Assembly: GCA_034509425.1 (NCBI GenBank)
Contig: JAVTVJ010000981.1
Location: forward strand, 62,001-126,000
DNA: 64,000 nucleotides
DNA from: Eopsaltria australis
Lineage: Eukaryota > Chordata > Aves > Passeriformes > Petroicidae
Reading direction: 5' to 3'
The notes beneath the pieces were generated by a model. It did not search any database, was not told the DNA's origin, and saw only the letters and a program-made list of their open reading frames with translations. Below are positions 1 to 11,460 of the stretch, one piece after another (the first letter of the stretch is position 1; the number at the start of each line of letters is the position of its first letter). The position numbers and the translations under genes are program-made.

Positions 1-2792
1 TGCTTTGAGATAGCTGGGAAAGGGGGAAGGTTTGGTAAAGGATGATTGAGATACAAGGCATCAGTAGCCTTATAAATACTTTATTTATGGCACCAGCAAA
101 AGCAAGAATATTTCACTCCATCAGTGTACACACCTGGACATATTCTAATGTACCCACTGGCTGTTGGCTTCCTTTGAATTCCTTATTTCTCCAAAGAGAG
201 CTGTATCCCAGTTTTTAAGAAATACACATGCAAAGGTAAAATCAAGAGTGGGCAAACAACAAGTATCCAGAAGGACCTGCAGTTTCTGTTTCAATATTCC
301 CCCGCTCTAACACTGCTGAACACACATCTTCCCAAACCAGTATTTCCTGTTTGCTCCCTGTGCTGCACAGGTGACTGAGCTCCCTGCTGATCAGCACTTC
401 CAGAACCTGATAGATGATGATAAAACACCTTTAAAGTCCCAGCTACTGCAGGAATCTCAACGCCCTGGCCAGAGCTGCCCACACGACTTGGCAGCCAAAG
501 GGGCTGGAGCACAGAGAGCTCAGCAGGTGACACCTCTAAACTCCATCCAACACCACAGCATCCATTTCATCCATAATTGCACAGGTCCTTTTGCCAGGAA
601 GCAGCAGTCTGAGGTTATTTCCTACAAGCCTTCCTGTTTCTGTGCACCCAGACTTTGCTTTGTCCTTAGCAGGCACCAAGGAAATTCTGTGTCTGCACAA
701 GAGAGAATGGGCCAAAAACCTTACCTTGTGTTCTTTTTATGAGCCACTGGGGAATTGTAAAAAATGTTCCCTAAGCAGAGGCACATCCTGATTCAAAAAG
801 GGGCCAGGTACTACTTAAACATCCTGTGTGGGTAGCAGCAAGGGTTTTACATCTCAGTGGTGTCTGTTTCCAATGTCATATCCAATGTCTATTCCTTGTT
901 AGCTGTAATCAGATCCAAGATCTCATTTACCAAGCCTGCTTCAGGCAGAGCAGCACCTTCTCTACCCGTGCCACTGTGGAGTTTATGAAACATGTTACAC
1001 ACTCCAAAGTCAAGGTGGTATTTCAGTTATTTCAACAGGATACACATATATAATCAAAAAATACAGATTCATGTTGCTGTCATTTCCATGTGGGAGGCAC
1101 AGAATAACTCCACAAGGCAGGGAACATTATCCCAGTTGCCTCCTCCAGTACCTGAAACTCCCCCTTGACCCAGGCAGAAGGGAAGATGAGGTAACCTGCT
1201 GGTTCTCTGCAAATATTTATAAGGTCCTACACAGAGCAGGAGATGCTGCCACAGAACCTCACAATTCTGTGTGAAGCTGTACTTAAAATCCCTTCCAGAG
1301 AGAACAAGAAGTGTGTGCACATTTATACACATGCATGCAGAAAAAATGTCCTGCTGCTGGTTTTCAAGGAGCTGAGGAGAAACAGGGAAATATTTTTACA
1401 GCCAGACCAAACCCCAGAACTTACAAGACCTGTACAAATGTTCTTGGGACTGGCCATGACCTTGGATTATAAGCACATTATAACAATGTTAGAATTTCTC
1501 ACCATTTCACTGCAAGTCTCTCAGCATTTCGTATTTTCAAAGCTCCAGCCATGGAGTAAAACAGTGATGAAATATTCTCAGTTTTCAGTATAATTAATAA
1601 ATTATCTTGTGGAGGAAAGGTGAACAACATGACCCATCTTGCACTTAAGAACTCAAACTGGAGGGCAAATAAAATCATAATCAAAGCACACCTTGAAAGG
1701 CATCATTTCTAAAGTCAGACTTGTGATTTTCAGTAACTTGATTGTTGTTTTTTAAATGCTGGAAGGGTCTGTCCTACCACAGATGAAAAGTCACTGTAAA
1801 AGGTCAGCGTTTCTTTCAAATGAGTCCTTGGGTGCAGAAATTAAGTGTTTTGCTCCCTCTGCTCAAGCTCAGGGCTGGGAGTCACTGTTGGACCACAGGG
1901 ACCTCACCCCCTGAGGTGGCCTCAGACCCTGGGCAGAGGAATTCCAACATCAACGTGACCTGGGCTGAGGAAATTCAACATCAGTGGACAGAGGAAAAGC
2001 CAAAACCCTCCCTGGGAGATGAAAGGAACATGTTTTAACCAAACATATTTCAGGCACAAGTGCAAGCTTATAAAAAGGTCAGTTCATTGCACTAGAAAAA
2101 CCAAGCAAGTACATGAAGGAGAAATCCATACTGCTTCCACTCATGGACTTGTTTTCCATTCGGGAAGGCTCGGGAAGGGGGAAGAAAGGGGAGGAGATGT
2201 AACATGTGCAACTGCATTTTATCTTTTTCACTCTACTCTTGTGTATACACATAATTTTAGTAATTTTTAGTCTGTCCCAAAGGTACTGCATTCTCCTAAC
2301 AGCACTGCATGGCAGCTCTGAGACAGGCCCTCTCTTTCACCCAGCTTTATCTTATTCCTTGATCTAACAGCTGCTCCAAAAGCCAGTCAGATCTGCCAGT
2401 GCAGCACTTGTGAAGGAAGAATAGAAAATACACCATTACCTCATTACTCCAGATACTTTTTCCCTTCTGATGCCTGGTTGTGCTATTTGCTAGGAGAATT
2501 AACCCCACTGAACACAGATCTGAGGACTGAACACAAAGAAAACACATAACTGAAAACACACTGGAATTTTCTGTTGTTAATTTCTGCCATGATGGTTTAT
2601 AAAAGTGTGAAGAGCAGAGTTCACAGCATGTGAGGAGGTCAGTTTATAAGGCACGGAGAGAGTCAAATAAAAACCAGAAAAATAGTTTACCAAGTCAGCT
2701 TGAACTTTTCCCCTTTTAGTAATGTTTTCTAGCAATTTGCCACCACAGCTAGGTGGTGTTAGCACCCAAATACATCATTTTTAACATCCTTC
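1..2792. other. Gene-free stretch at the left edge
   Basis: I see no exon I can support here. Open frames are short on both strands and match no family I know. The composition is ordinary, moderately AT-rich vertebrate DNA. If the minus-strand gene model ending at 2793 is right, its 3' untranslated region would start here and run leftward, but I see no clear canonical polyadenylation signal close to the stop. The only structure noted is a short imperfect direct repeat near 1.95 kb. Confidence 0.5.
1936..1983. repeat. Imperfect direct repeat, two units
   Basis: A 17-base unit beginning GAGGAATTCCAACATCA at 1936 recurs at 1967 as GAGGAAATTCAACATCA, a 31-base period with two mismatches. A further partial GAGGAAA follows at 1991. 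It looks like a decayed local tandem duplication. No function is implied. Confidence 0.55.
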
Positions 2793-2896
2793 CTAGTGCT
2801 CAAAGGAGCAGAAAATTCTGCAAAGGTCCAGGAGGAGGTTCCCAACCCATGAACCAGCAGGGTGTGCTTTCACCGTTGTTCTCAAGCCACTGAAAT
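2793..2896 (-). CDS. Candidate terminal coding exon of an unrecognised minus-strand gene
   Basis: On the minus strand a splice acceptor (TTGCAG at 2897-2902) is followed by an open frame of 33 full codons and a TAG stop at 2793-2795. The exon starts with two bases that complete a codon begun by the last base of the candidate exon at 3601-3830, giving Asp, so the phases agree. The peptide ends in ...LLLDLCRIFCSFEH and matches no family I know. The pyrimidine tract before the acceptor is weak, which counts against it. It could be chance, an alternative exon or part of a noncoding RNA. Confidence 0.25.
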
Positions 2897-3600
2897 CTGC
2901 AATTATAGAACATTCCTCATGTGTCATTAAACCTGTCTCCACAGAATCCAGAGGAAAAGTGCGGGGTAAAATCCCTGAGTGGTACCACACTGTCTCAAAG
3001 GGCTGTGCTCCAGGAGGTAGGAGTCGTTCTGAAGCACATTGCTGCTAGAGCACAGGCAGCAGAGCCTTTGATAACCTGTGGAACCATTCATTCTGCACAA
3101 ATACATTCCTTTTTGGGTCCTCTGGCTGCAAATTAACCCATCCTGGTTTTCTGAACCCACACAAAATTCATCTCCACCACAGCAGGTTTAAAGCCCTTCC
3201 CTCCAGCCCCAAAGCTGAGCCCCTGCCGAGCCCTTTGTGTCTGCAGCCGATGGTGAGTGACTGCTCAGGGCTCTGCGCTGGCAGGGCTCAGCACCAGGAG
3301 CCAGATCCACCAGCAGCTGCATTCCAGCTGGCATCCCTGCTCCTGCTGCTCACACGGGGGTCCAGCAGGGCCCGAGCACTCCCAGCCCTGGCTTTGTAGG
3401 GCTTTCCTGGCTGTTCCTGCAGCAGTGCACTCAAGCACAAATTCCGCTGCTCACTGACTGCACATTGACTCATCTGAAACTAATTCACAGCGTTTGTAAC
3501 CATTCCTGCTCTGACATTCCCCCACCACACTAGACACAAGCAATGAGAAAAATCAGAATCAAGGAGCTGAATTCAATAGTCCTGGAAGGGAAATCTTTAC
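2897..3600. other. Candidate intron with a GC-rich patch
   Basis: This lies between the two candidate minus-strand exons. The part from about 3190 to 3460 is richer in G and C than its surroundings and contains a plus-strand CTGCAG then GATGGTGAGTGA, which looks like an acceptor and donor six bases apart. That spacing is too short to call an exon. Nothing else is recognisable. Confidence 0.4.
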
Positions 3601-3830
3601 CTTCACAGAGTCCTGTGACCAAGTGGCTCAGATTTTCCCTTGCCAATGGTTCCAACCTGAGCATTGAACTGAGTAACAAATTGTCAGGGGAATAAAGTTC
3701 TCTCCTGAAATTCGTAAGCAGCAAAGCCAAGACCAAGACTGATGTTGTCTGTGCACTCAACAGCCGTGCAGACCCTGCAAATCCCACAATTCTTGCTAAA
3801 GGGACAGTGACAGCAGCAGCCAAGTACCTT
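3601..3830 (-). CDS. Candidate internal coding exon, unrecognised Leu/Ala-rich protein
   Basis: On the minus strand a pyrimidine-rich stretch and CAGACAG lead into 230 bases with no stop, closed by the donor AAG|GTAAAG, a near-perfect match to consensus (GT at 3599-3600). The first base completes the split Arg codon left by the candidate exon at 10818-10921, and the last base opens the codon finished at 2896. The 76 full codons encode a Leu- and Ala-rich segment with a hydrophobic run (SVLVLALLLTNF) followed by a charged part (RRELYSPDN, then LRLEPLARENLSHL). It could be a membrane helix or paired helices of an alpha-solenoid. I know no matching family. A competing acceptor, CCCTTTAG at 3807-3814, would shorten the exon. 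The open frame, donor quality and phase support it; the lack of known homology does not. Confidence 0.35.
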
Positions 3831-6800
3831 CTGTCTGCCAGCCCCCAAGGGAGAGAAGAGCAAAAAATAAAAGGAGTTTTGCCTTTGTCTGTGAATTTTG
3901 AGATTTAAAAATGTCTTGAATATGTATTTTAAATGAGCAAAGAGGTGATCTTGAGCCTAAAAAGCAAGAAAAGAGATTGGAAAAGGTCAGCACAAACAGG
4001 CCCCATACAAAACAGAACATTGTACTCAGGGTCTGTTGGCATCTGGAATTATTTGCGAGCAGCTGCTCCTGAGAAGTTCCATGTGTGGTCAAGCACTGAA
4101 AAGGGAGAATGTGCTCAAACCTAGGGACATTTGCTGGAGAACGTTTTTGTGTGATTCGTGTGTCTCCAATGTTTGTTAACACTGAAGAGTGGAGAAAAGC
4201 TGTATTATTTCTGCAAGTCATCAGTCCTGCACACAAGGGAAGAAGCAACATCTCTGCCAAGGTTCTACTGCTCCAGAGCCGGAGAAAAGCCGTTTTTGTC
4301 AACTGCAGAGACATCACTGGGAAACTGGGGGGAAACTAATTAAAAATGAGGCATGGACTTTGCACAGAAAGGGCTGTAAGCTGGGGAGATGTCCAAGGAG
4401 ATCTAACGCAGAGATTTGGGCAGGTTTCCATGAAGTATGTGACGAAACTGTTATCATCGCAACAAGGCTGAAAACACTGCACAAAGCCCAGGAGCACAAC
4501 ACAGATTCAGAATTATTACTGAGTTGGAGTATTGGTTCATTTTCTGCTGCTTTTATATATATATATATGCACACAGAAACTGTGAGAGTTCTTCATTTTG
4601 GTTCTGTTGTTAAGGAAAAGCTTCCCATTTTGCACACAGAAGCAATCAATCATGGATGCTTTTTTAAGCAGGGAAAAATATAATTCAGGTGTCCACCTGC
4701 ATTCCCAAACCAGGCCATGAAGTGTGTAATTTTAAAACAAAAACTTCATTAGAAATAGTAAACTTTATTAGGGTGAAGCTGATAAGGAAAGCCAAGGCGA
4801 GGGGGTAAGGAAGTTCCAAGTGCTCCAGGACAACACCATGCCTGCACACCACATTAACTGGGAGACAAGGGGAGGAATTTGTATGTCTAACATGTTTTTT
4901 TCCCCACAAGAACTCCACTTGTGGTGCTGGGAACTGTCACAGCAGTTTTTCCAGTAGCATAATTATCTCCCTATGAAACTTGCTTCCTTCTCCAGAGTCC
5001 GGCGGGGGGAAGGAGCGGGTGTTTGTCTTTTCTTTCCAATAATGAACCCCTGGCTGGCAGCCTCAGCAGCACTGCTCTGTTTCCCAAACTCATGCTGGCT
5101 CCAAGGCTGCAGATGGAAGCTCAGCTCCTCCACCGTCCCAACAACCACATCCCAACATGTCCCATGAAGAACAAGTCTGGGCTTTACCAGAGCAGCCCCC
5201 ACACACGAGCACCAGAGCTCTGACACTTTCACAGCTTCCCAGGGGGATTTGAGGATCAGATATGGAAGCGATCAGAGGCTTGTTAATCTCATTATATTGC
5301 TCCTGCAAAAAGCCGTGAGCAACCATGGCAGTATTAAACAAATTAGTTTGTACATGAAAAAAGTCAACACAGCTTTGGTTAACCTTCTGGGCATGAATTT
5401 AATGGCTCTCTGCAACCACAAATGCCAGGATTTAAGAACAACCATCCTCTGAAATTGATATCTGGTGTGTGCTGGCCTTGTTTCCCCCACCATTAGTAGA
5501 GAACGGAGATTCCCAGCCCATGAAAATCTAAGTGTTTTCATGTGTGCCCAGGAGCAGCTCCCCTGGCAGCACATGGAGCTGGGAAAGTCCCTTTAAAAGA
5601 AGTTGTCAATACTGAGCATCAGATGAGACCCTGCAATATGAAGACATCAGCATAGTTTTCTCTTCTTGCTTCATTTTTCACAAGCCATGCCTTGTTTCTG
5701 GCTAGGCAAGTCCTCCAGCCAGCCTGCTCCCCTCTCGGTGCTCCAAACGAGACCAATTTAACCGCAGAAAAGACTCAGATCTGCTCCTACGGTCCGGTCC
5801 GGCTGTTCCCTGGGCTGACACCAGCAGGAGCTGGTTTCACAGTAGATTTTGCTTATGCAAAAGTATGTTAAGAGGAGTCACTGCCTTTATCCTCACAGGA
5901 GAGTGCCCTGAGTATCAAACATCTGGTATCAAATTTGTTAGGACACATGCCCAAGGTCAAAACACACTCTTATTTCACCTGTAGCAAGGGGTTTGCTGGG
6001 TGTTTGATGCCATTCAAAGTTCTCCTAAAGGAAAACATGAAAATCTGGTCCTGGTCCCCCTTCCCATCACTCCAAATTATGAGATTTGCTGTGAAAAAAA
6101 ATGTGCCAAGTAGTTAAGTGCTCTTTTTATTTACCATTTGACACTCAACTGCATGGACTTTGGGCTGTCAAAAGCTTTCTCCAAGCACATCTTTATTACA
6201 ACACAAACAGATTTTCATACAGCCACTGTGGTTGGATAGTTGGGTATTTTACGTAAGTAATTTTTTTAAAAGCATGGCATGCACTGGCCCAGCACATTTA
6301 CACTCCCAAAACAGAAGCCAGAACAGTGACACTGCAAAGAGACACAATGCACGTTTACAAATGACATTTATCTCATACAGCAAGCAAAGCTATTCCACTA
6401 AAGTATCAGTAAGAGCAAAGACAACAGCAGTCTGAAAAGACTTGGAAATATTGTATTCATTATTTCTGAAAAAGGTTTGTTTGATATCTTGTTATGTTTC
6501 ACTTTTAAAAGGACAAAGTCTTCTGAAATACACAAATGAAAACAAGTGGCCAGAAAATCAAGCCTGTTTGCACGGTTAAAATGCTCCTTAAGGGCTGAAA
6601 TCTCATCTGCCACATTCCAGGCCTGAACAAGGTTTGGAGCACTAATTTATAAACCCTGGGGAACAAAATGTTGAGAAATCCTTGACTATTCAATAGCTCT
6701 ATGAATAGGAAAACCTCTGTATAATGCACAATGAAAGGGAGAAATCCCAGCCTGTTCATTAGTGTCACACTCAAACAGGGACATGCACATGGTGACCCAA

Positions 6801-9800
6801 ACCCAGTGGAGAGTCACAGCTACAGAACTGCCCCTTCCAAGGGTGGTTAAATCCCACCAGGGCTGCACACTGCACTAAATCCATCTGGCAGGATAAAGCA
6901 ACCACCACCTCTGCCCGTGCATCAGCTCTGTGTCCAGGAAAACATAATTTCTTATTCCAGAAAAGCCACAGGATCTCCCAGCTAAAACTGTCCCCGGCTT
7001 GAACCATCTGAAGCAAGAAACGAAGAGCTGAGTTAAACTCTCATCAATGCTAATGAACAAGGGCTTTCTGGTCTTTAACATTATGGGAAGTATCAGGTTA
7101 GAAGTCCTTCCCCAAACTGGATTAAGTGGAGAATTTAGACCTTTGAGGAGCCTTTGAGGAACCTGGAATAAGTCTGTAACCCAAAGAGCAGCAATGCTGT
7201 GCCACCTCTGGATGCTTCAGGAGTTTAGTCAGGTGTGGGACTTGCTGACAGGAGAGGCAAGGCCCAACCCTTTATAAATGCAATAATCTGGCACAGATGA
7301 TCCAACACATCCAGACTGTTCCTGGGCATGCCTGGCTCTGCCCAATACAGGTGACTGCCCCTCGCAACCACGGGTGGCCTCTGCCATCACAAAGCTCCTC
7401 AGACCAGACTAAACGAAAACTGGAGCAGATCTTTTAGCAAGCACTGCACTTTTACTACTGTTTTACCCAGAGGAGGAAGCAAACTAGATTAGATGTGGAT
7501 TGTGTAAGGAACGGCAACTGACAGAAAAGCAGGTGTTACATCACCGCCAAGGTGTCTCCAGAGGTGCTGGGATAACTAATTCCACAGTCACACTTTCAGA
7601 AGGAGCGAACATGGGGTGTAAGACAAGCTGGAATACAAATGGCACTTTAAAGCAAGGTGCCAAGTTCAAATTCCTACCCTCCTTCTCCTGTCTTCCCCAC
7701 TCTAAATTGCACTGGACCTTCCCATCAGCCAAAGTAGTAGCTGGGAGTGTGAAATGCACTCAGGTGCTGAGGGTTACACTTCAGCTGTTTTCTGGATCCC
7801 CAATTCAGGCACATTTGCAACCTCCAGAAACAGTACACACAACCTCCTTCAACAAATACACAAGGGCTGAGTAGCTGAACCACTCCGTCCTAAAGAGCTG
7901 GATGGAATTCTAGAAATGCCCACTCCTTCTCAGCCCCTGCATCCTGTCACTATTCCCAATATTCAGTAAAACACACAGAAGGTGTGCATCTGCCTGTTTT
8001 TTCTTTCAACATGAAAAGGCACTGGAGCCTACCCTGCTCTGACTCAACAGCTAACGAGCTGCCTACTTTGATCTTTATCCTTAGGATTGGGAAGCTCAGA
8101 TACCATCCCAGTTCTCCTGCTTTCTGTCCATCACATCCACCGTTTCAAAGTCACCTTATTTCTCCTTTTCACCAGAGATTCTGTGGGGTTTTTTCTCTTT
8201 TCTTCAGGCTGATCACTGAATGGAAGCTGGGAATAACATTCCTTTTTTCAACATAAGTGAAAACTAAGGGATTTAATTCCCTTTAATGACAACTATCAGG
8301 AGCAAAATATCAAAAGATTAAACTGTGGTCCCTGACACCAGGGCATGAAGTTTTCATAAAGTATCAAATAATAAGGAGAAACACAGTTCAACACAAAGAA
8401 AGATTAAACCAAAAACAGCTCGACAAAGGGGGATTAAATGATTATTTCTGTATTTTTGATATAAATACTGAAGATATGTCACACAGGACATTGTTACACT
8501 AGTTGTTGCAAAAAGACCCCGGGGGAGCCAAGGACATGCTCACTGAGGCTCTGATAAAATTGTCCCCTCCTTGCATAAGACAAAATATAGGGCTTTTTTC
8601 CATGGAAAGCATCCCGGGGGGCCGGAGCCTGGGAAAGCTGTGTGCCGGAGCTGGAGGGCACGCAGAGGTCAGGAGGAGAGGCAGCCCAGCCGTGAGCAGG
8701 GGACACACCAGACACCCAAGTCACCCCGAGCTGCCTGTGCTGAGCACCAATCCCAAACACCAATCCCGCAGCCTGGCTCGGAAGATGCTCCCCATCCCAG
8801 GAACACACATAGCTCTGCCCCGTCCTCCCAACCACTGCCTTGGCACGAGCTCAGCACTGCTGCTTTCTGTACCTCTTCCCTGCAGCCCCAAAGCCACTGT
8901 TATGGGTAGGGCATGGACTCTGCAGCCCTCCGATGTGCCACTCAGAAAAGGACATTTTTCATGAAGAAAATCTGCATCAGCACAGCACACTGACATCAGT
9001 AACCAGCAAACTCCCCACATTTCAAGTATCCATCAGGAGCACTGGAGTGAGAGCAGGAAGTTAAAAATACTCGTATAATCCTGTTAAAGGCAAGCTTTGC
9101 TTCTAAAAAACAATACCAATTTTATCTCTGTGCTGAAAGGCAGGACATGAGCAAGAGATCTGCCTTCAGAGAGCCAACCATAATAAGCTCATCCTGACTT
9201 CTGTCATACTCCGGACTCTCTGCACAAGTGACAAAAAGAGGAGATGTCACTGCCAGAACTAAAACCTATTTAATCTGCAGACTTCATGGATGACAAGATC
9301 CATTCGGAGGAAAACTGCATAGATTTTATCAAACCACTGCTAAACTTTGTCTGTCTTCAGCCAGAAACATCATACTGCACATATTGATGCTATCAGCTTC
9401 TCACAAATATCAGAGCTCTCATTCCCAAGGGAATTCACACCAAACACAAATCCTGTAGTTCCTATTTACAAAATCCCCTCTGACAATCATGTGGCTCTAT
9501 CGTTGGGTGACAATATATTGCCAATATTGTGCATTTTGTGCTTTTTCCGTGACAAAGAGAGCTGGGGAACATAAAGCCTTCAGCATTAGCACACAGTTAA
9601 TTTTTAAATACAGTTTTGCTTCCAAGTAAGTGGAACCAAAATTTTCCAACTACCTTTCCCACAGTGCCCAAGTCAAACAATGAGCGCATACCCAGCAGCA
9701 GCTTTCCTACAGATAAATACTTCAAGGAAGAAAGAAAACACAGAGAAACTCAAAGAAATTTTGCAGTACTGATGTGAGCTACTCTCCTTCCGTTTCTGGC

Positions 9801-10817
9801 AGTGCAAGTGAAGTAGGAGGAGTCAGCATAAATTACCAACACTTTGTTGATAATGCGTTAAACAGTGAAATAAGAACCTGCGTCTCCAGCTTCTGGCACC
9901 TTGGTTCATGAATAACTTCTGGTGTGGTAAAACCACCTTGATCTGAAACCCAGGTAGGTGGTAATAGCAAATTTTAAATGATAATGGGTCCACAGTTCCC
10001 TCCTTTTTTCCTCACCAGTAAATATTTATTCACTCTCAGCCCTGAAGTAGACAATCCCAATTGAACTGCAGCAGCACCAGGCATACTTCCTATCAGGCAC
10101 AGAACCAACCTGAGCCCAGGGTGAAGGAGATGATTTGCCCTGAAGATAATCAGCACTGCCTCATTCCACAAGAATTTTAACAACATGCACATGATAACCT
10201 GGCCCTCCAGAACTATCGCTCCTAAACCCATATCCCATCAACAGCTCTTAGTTATCCATTAGAAAGGAAAAAAAAAATACATTTAGCACAGAGCCCTTGT
10301 GACTATTGCTGCTTTCACACCAAGTACACAATGTGTGCTGCTCTCTGCTATGCACAGGATATAGTACATTTTTAATAGAAAAAAAATGCATTTTCTGTCA
10401 TGGTGATAACCTCTTTCTACACATGCCTCAAGGACTGCTGTCACAAAAAGGATGGGATGCAAAATTAGACTTTGTCTGCTTTCTCCATGCTAGTGGGAGC
10501 TACACAGCGTAATGTGGCTGAAGCAGGCAATTCACCTTTCTCCATTCAAACGCTCAACCACTTAAGACACACAGTCATTTACACGGGTTTAAAAATACAG
10601 CAAATACTAAAATGAACTTGCATTTGCTGGGTGGAAACGCCACGCTTGCCTTCCTTAATCCCGCTCTACATTTTTATTAGGCATTGCCGCCCAAGTGTGA
10701 AACAATTACATCCCTTGGAGACACGGTCTCAGCACGCCATTGATGAGGGTTAAAATAAAGGAGGGGAAGGGAGGCTCATCCCGGAGCAGCGTCCTGAGGG
10801 CTATCACTGGCACTGAC
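3831..10817. other. Gene-free stretch, candidate first intron
   Basis: If the minus-strand model is correct this is a 7 kb first intron, otherwise plain intergenic DNA. The part from about 8510 to 8930 is noticeably richer in GC and CpG (for example CCCGGGGGGCCGG near 8613) and holds overlapping open frames on both strands, but none resembles a known protein. A (TA)n tract sits at 4554. A short tandem copy of CCTTTGAGGA occurs at 7140-7160. No transposable element was recognised. Confidence 0.45.
4554..4568. repeat. (TA)n dinucleotide repeat
   Basis: Seven and a half TA units in a row. A short microsatellite. Confidence 0.9.
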
Positions 10818-10921
10818 CTGTGCAATCCATCGAGGCCGCTCCCGGCTCCGGCTCCGGCGGTGCCCGCGGCCAGCGCGGCCGAGCGGCTGCGGGGGAAGGC
10901 GGCGCCGGTCCCTCCCTCCAT
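10818..10921 (-). CDS. Candidate first coding exon, MEGG... Ala/Gly-rich N terminus
   Basis: The minus-strand ATG at 10919-10921 has a strong start context (A at -3 and G at +4). The frame runs 34 full codons and ends in a consensus donor, CACAG|GTCAGT (GT at 10816-10817), leaving two bases of a split codon. The peptide starts MEGGTGAAFPRSRSAALAAG and continues Gly/Ala-rich to ...GLDGLH. That composition is typical of GC-rich first exons of vertebrate genes and resembles no domain; it could be a disordered or targeting N terminus. The next candidate exon in phase is at 3601-3830. The chief doubt is that GC-rich DNA is often open by chance. The CpG island, start context and donor together make a real first exon more likely than not, but the downstream exons may differ from those proposed. 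Confidence 0.45.
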
Positions 10922-10926
10922 GTTGC

Positions 10927-11115
10927 GTGTGCAGAACACAGCGAGCACAGCACAGCACAGCACAGAGGAGCGCTCAGCACAGAGCAGGGCACACACACAG
11001 CGCACAGCACACCCAGAGCAGAGCACACACACAGCACAGAGCAGTGCACAGCACACACAGCGCACACAAGAGCAGAGCACACACAGAGCAGAGCGCACAC
11101 AGAGCAGAGCGCGCA
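10927..11115. repeat. CACAG / CAGAG / CACAC tandem repeat
   Basis: About 190 bases made almost only of interleaved CACAG, AGCACAC and CAGAGCAGAGC blocks, with alternating CA/CG steps. It is an imperfect minisatellite or cryptic microsatellite. It starts six bases upstream of the candidate minus-strand start codon, so it would lie in the 5' leader of that transcript, where it reads as TGTGCTCTGCTC-type repeats. Confidence 0.85.
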
Positions 11116-11244
11116 CGGAGCCGCGGCAGCGGCGCGATGGAGCTGCCGGGGGAAGGAAGGGGCAGCGGCTGGGCCAGGGGCTGCTCCTGCGCCAGCCCCG
11201 CCGCGATGCTCAGAGCCCCGGGTTTAACCCCACAAAAAGGGATG

Positions 11245-11252
11245 TTTATAAA
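11245..11252. promoter_or_regulatory. Palindromic TATA-like box TTTATAAA
   Basis: TTTATAAA reads the same on both strands and sits at the right-hand end of the CpG-rich region. On the minus strand it would place a start site near 11220, giving a leader of roughly 300 bases before the ATG at 10921. It may equally serve the plus strand or be chance. Confidence 0.2.
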
Positions 11253-11460
11253 GGAAAAGCACAAGGCAGCTCGCGGGTCTGGGCTGCCATCCTGCCCTCC
11301 CTCAGCAGCACCGATTCATGTTTTCCTGAGGCTGCTACAGGCATTTCAGCTGTAACCCTTTCCCGGCTCCAGGAGGAAAAGGTATCTCTTTGTCCTCAGC
11401 ACCTCCAGCCCCGTCCCTCGGATCCACGTAGGGATGTTTTCACCTGCTCTGCATGGCCCG

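Larger units (their letters stand above)
10790..11460. promoter_or_regulatory. CpG-rich island, candidate promoter
   Basis: This is the longest stretch in the window with dense CpG, in two blocks (about 10790-10925 and 11110-11220) with a tail to 11460 and many GCGG, CCGG and CGCG steps, against a CpG-poor background. Such islands usually mark promoters of vertebrate genes. A candidate first coding exon opens from it on the minus strand. An ATG at 11137 on the plus strand starts an open frame too, so a bidirectional promoter is possible. The two blocks are separated by a CACAG-rich tandem repeat. Confidence 0.55.

Noticed and set aside
3245..3260. Acceptor-like CTGCAG and donor-like GGTGAGTGA six bases apart
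   Set aside because: A six-base exon without any supporting neighbours is not credible.
4189..4683. 164-codon plus-strand open frame with Cys and His residues, considered as a zinc-finger remnant
   Set aside because: The Cys/His spacing does not follow any zinc-finger pattern, and no repeat of units is present.
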